Below are positions 63,633-64,000 of a stretch of 64,000 nucleotides of DNA, piece after piece. The notes below the pieces were generated by a model. That model saw only the letters and a program-made list of their open reading frames with translations. It searched no databases and had not been told where the DNA came from. Source of the stretch: Coleofasciculus sp937127375 (GTDB lineage Bacteria > Cyanobacteriota > Cyanobacteriia > Cyanobacteriales > Coleofasciculaceae). Within the stretch, counting starts at the first letter, position 1. Each line of letters begins with the position of its first letter. Position numbers and translations under genes: made by a program. The DNA is taken from the NCBI GenBank assembly GCA_040218875.1, contig JAVJQP010000100.1; one strand, written 5' to 3'.

Positions 63633-63808
63633 AGCCCCTACTTGCAGAAGGTAGAAGGCAAGGGGTAGAAGGTGGGTTATTTCCATGCCCACCACGCTCT
63701 ATGTGGATGATCCGTAAACTTCTCGCTATACTATCGAATAGCTTAAATCGCTGGTAAACCACCAACCCATGTTGAATTCGTTTAGTCAAGTACAGCTAGG
63801 AGGGTGTT

Positions 63809-64000
63809 ATTCCTGAGCAACTCAACCTGACAGTCAGCTTAAGAGGGACTCGTGAGGTCAAAAGTAATTATCAACTGTTCCGTCTGACTGGATTGTTAGA
63901 TGCCTTCTCAGAACCAACGTTTGGGAAGGTGATTGGTAAATGTGTCGATGAGGGACCAAAAAATATTATTTTGGATCTCTCAAAGATCGATTTCGTGGAT
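63809..64000 (+). CDS. STAS-domain anti-sigma factor antagonist, partial (runs off the window)
   Basis: 64 codons visible: IPEQLNLTVSLRGTREVKSNYQLFRLTGLLDAFSEPTFGKV, then NIILDLSKIDFVD, the strand leading to the phosphorylatable serine just beyond the end. Family identity is clear. In-frame sequence upstream is closed by a TAG at about 63797. There is no ATG, GTG or TTG in the right place; a perfect AGGAGG site at 63798-63803 stands 5 nt before an ATT codon (63809), which I take as the likely start. STAS proteins of this kind answer to PP2C phosphatases such as the CHASE2 protein. Confidence 0.75.
   Translation, partial: MPEQLNLTVSLRGTREVKSNYQLFRLTGLLDAFSEPTFGKVIGKCVDEGPKNIILDLSKIDFVD

Overview
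The window is 64 kb of a filamentous, Coleofasciculus/Microcoleus-like cyanobacterial chromosome. The evidence is the dense scatter of HIP1 octamers (GCGATCGC) in genes and spacers, families typical of cyanobacteria (SelD fused to an NADH-dehydrogenase-like domain, CHASE2-PP2C, TPR-CHAT, DUF928, XisH/XisI, Uma2, DUF3352, PEP-CTERM), and spacers full of short repeats. The genus is an inference. I see no tRNA, rRNA or CRISPR array.

Layout. 1-0.4 kb: tandem intergenic repeat. 0.4-4.7 kb: a minus-strand operon DUF4129 - DUF4350 - MoxR - DUF58. 5-11.7 kb: a coiled-coil membrane protein, a fungal-type cytosine deaminase, a peptidoglycan amidase, a Ser/Thr kinase and a GIY-YIG pair. 12-16 kb: an ABC-ATPase family protein, a Uma2 nuclease and a DUF4365 remnant pair bracketed by fragments of selD. 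16.3-20 kb: a DUF4157 (contractile-injection-system cargo type) protein whose C-terminus looks like an ADP-ribosyltransferase, followed at once by a beta-propeller protein. 20-25 kb: NDH-SelD fusion, PEP-CTERM esterase-like phytase, HAD phosphatase. 25-30 kb: truncated Uma2, VWA protein, pseudo-caspase. 31-33.4 kb: tandemly duplicated lipoprotein genes, the second fused at a deletion junction to a truncated phnD, then an intact phnC with no phnE.

33.5-49 kb is a minus-strand secreted/surface and signalling block: an RTX/SdrD-type giant protein, a filamentous-haemagglutinin (two-partner secretion) exoprotein, a TPR-CHAT protease-like protein, a DUF928 protein with a tract of 66-bp repeats, and a CHASE2-PP2C phosphatase. 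49.9-51.5 kb holds an unusual SDR-PhyH fusion and 51.9 kb a DUF3352 protein.

53.8-60 kb is the wreck of a lasso-peptide-type RiPP cluster: PqqD/B1, a truncated B2, an IS1634-type element with a frameshifted transposase, the C-terminal stub of a JmjC-like cupin protein, xisI/xisH on the other strand, an ABC exporter and a nucleotidyltransferase. 60-64 kb returns to core genes: threonine dehydratase-like enzyme, retropepsin-like lipoprotein, carA and the start of a STAS protein.

The main signal is genome plasticity. At least three palindromic or MITE-like repeat families recur across spacers and in one case inside a coding region, and several genes are visibly broken at repeat, IS or deletion junctions.
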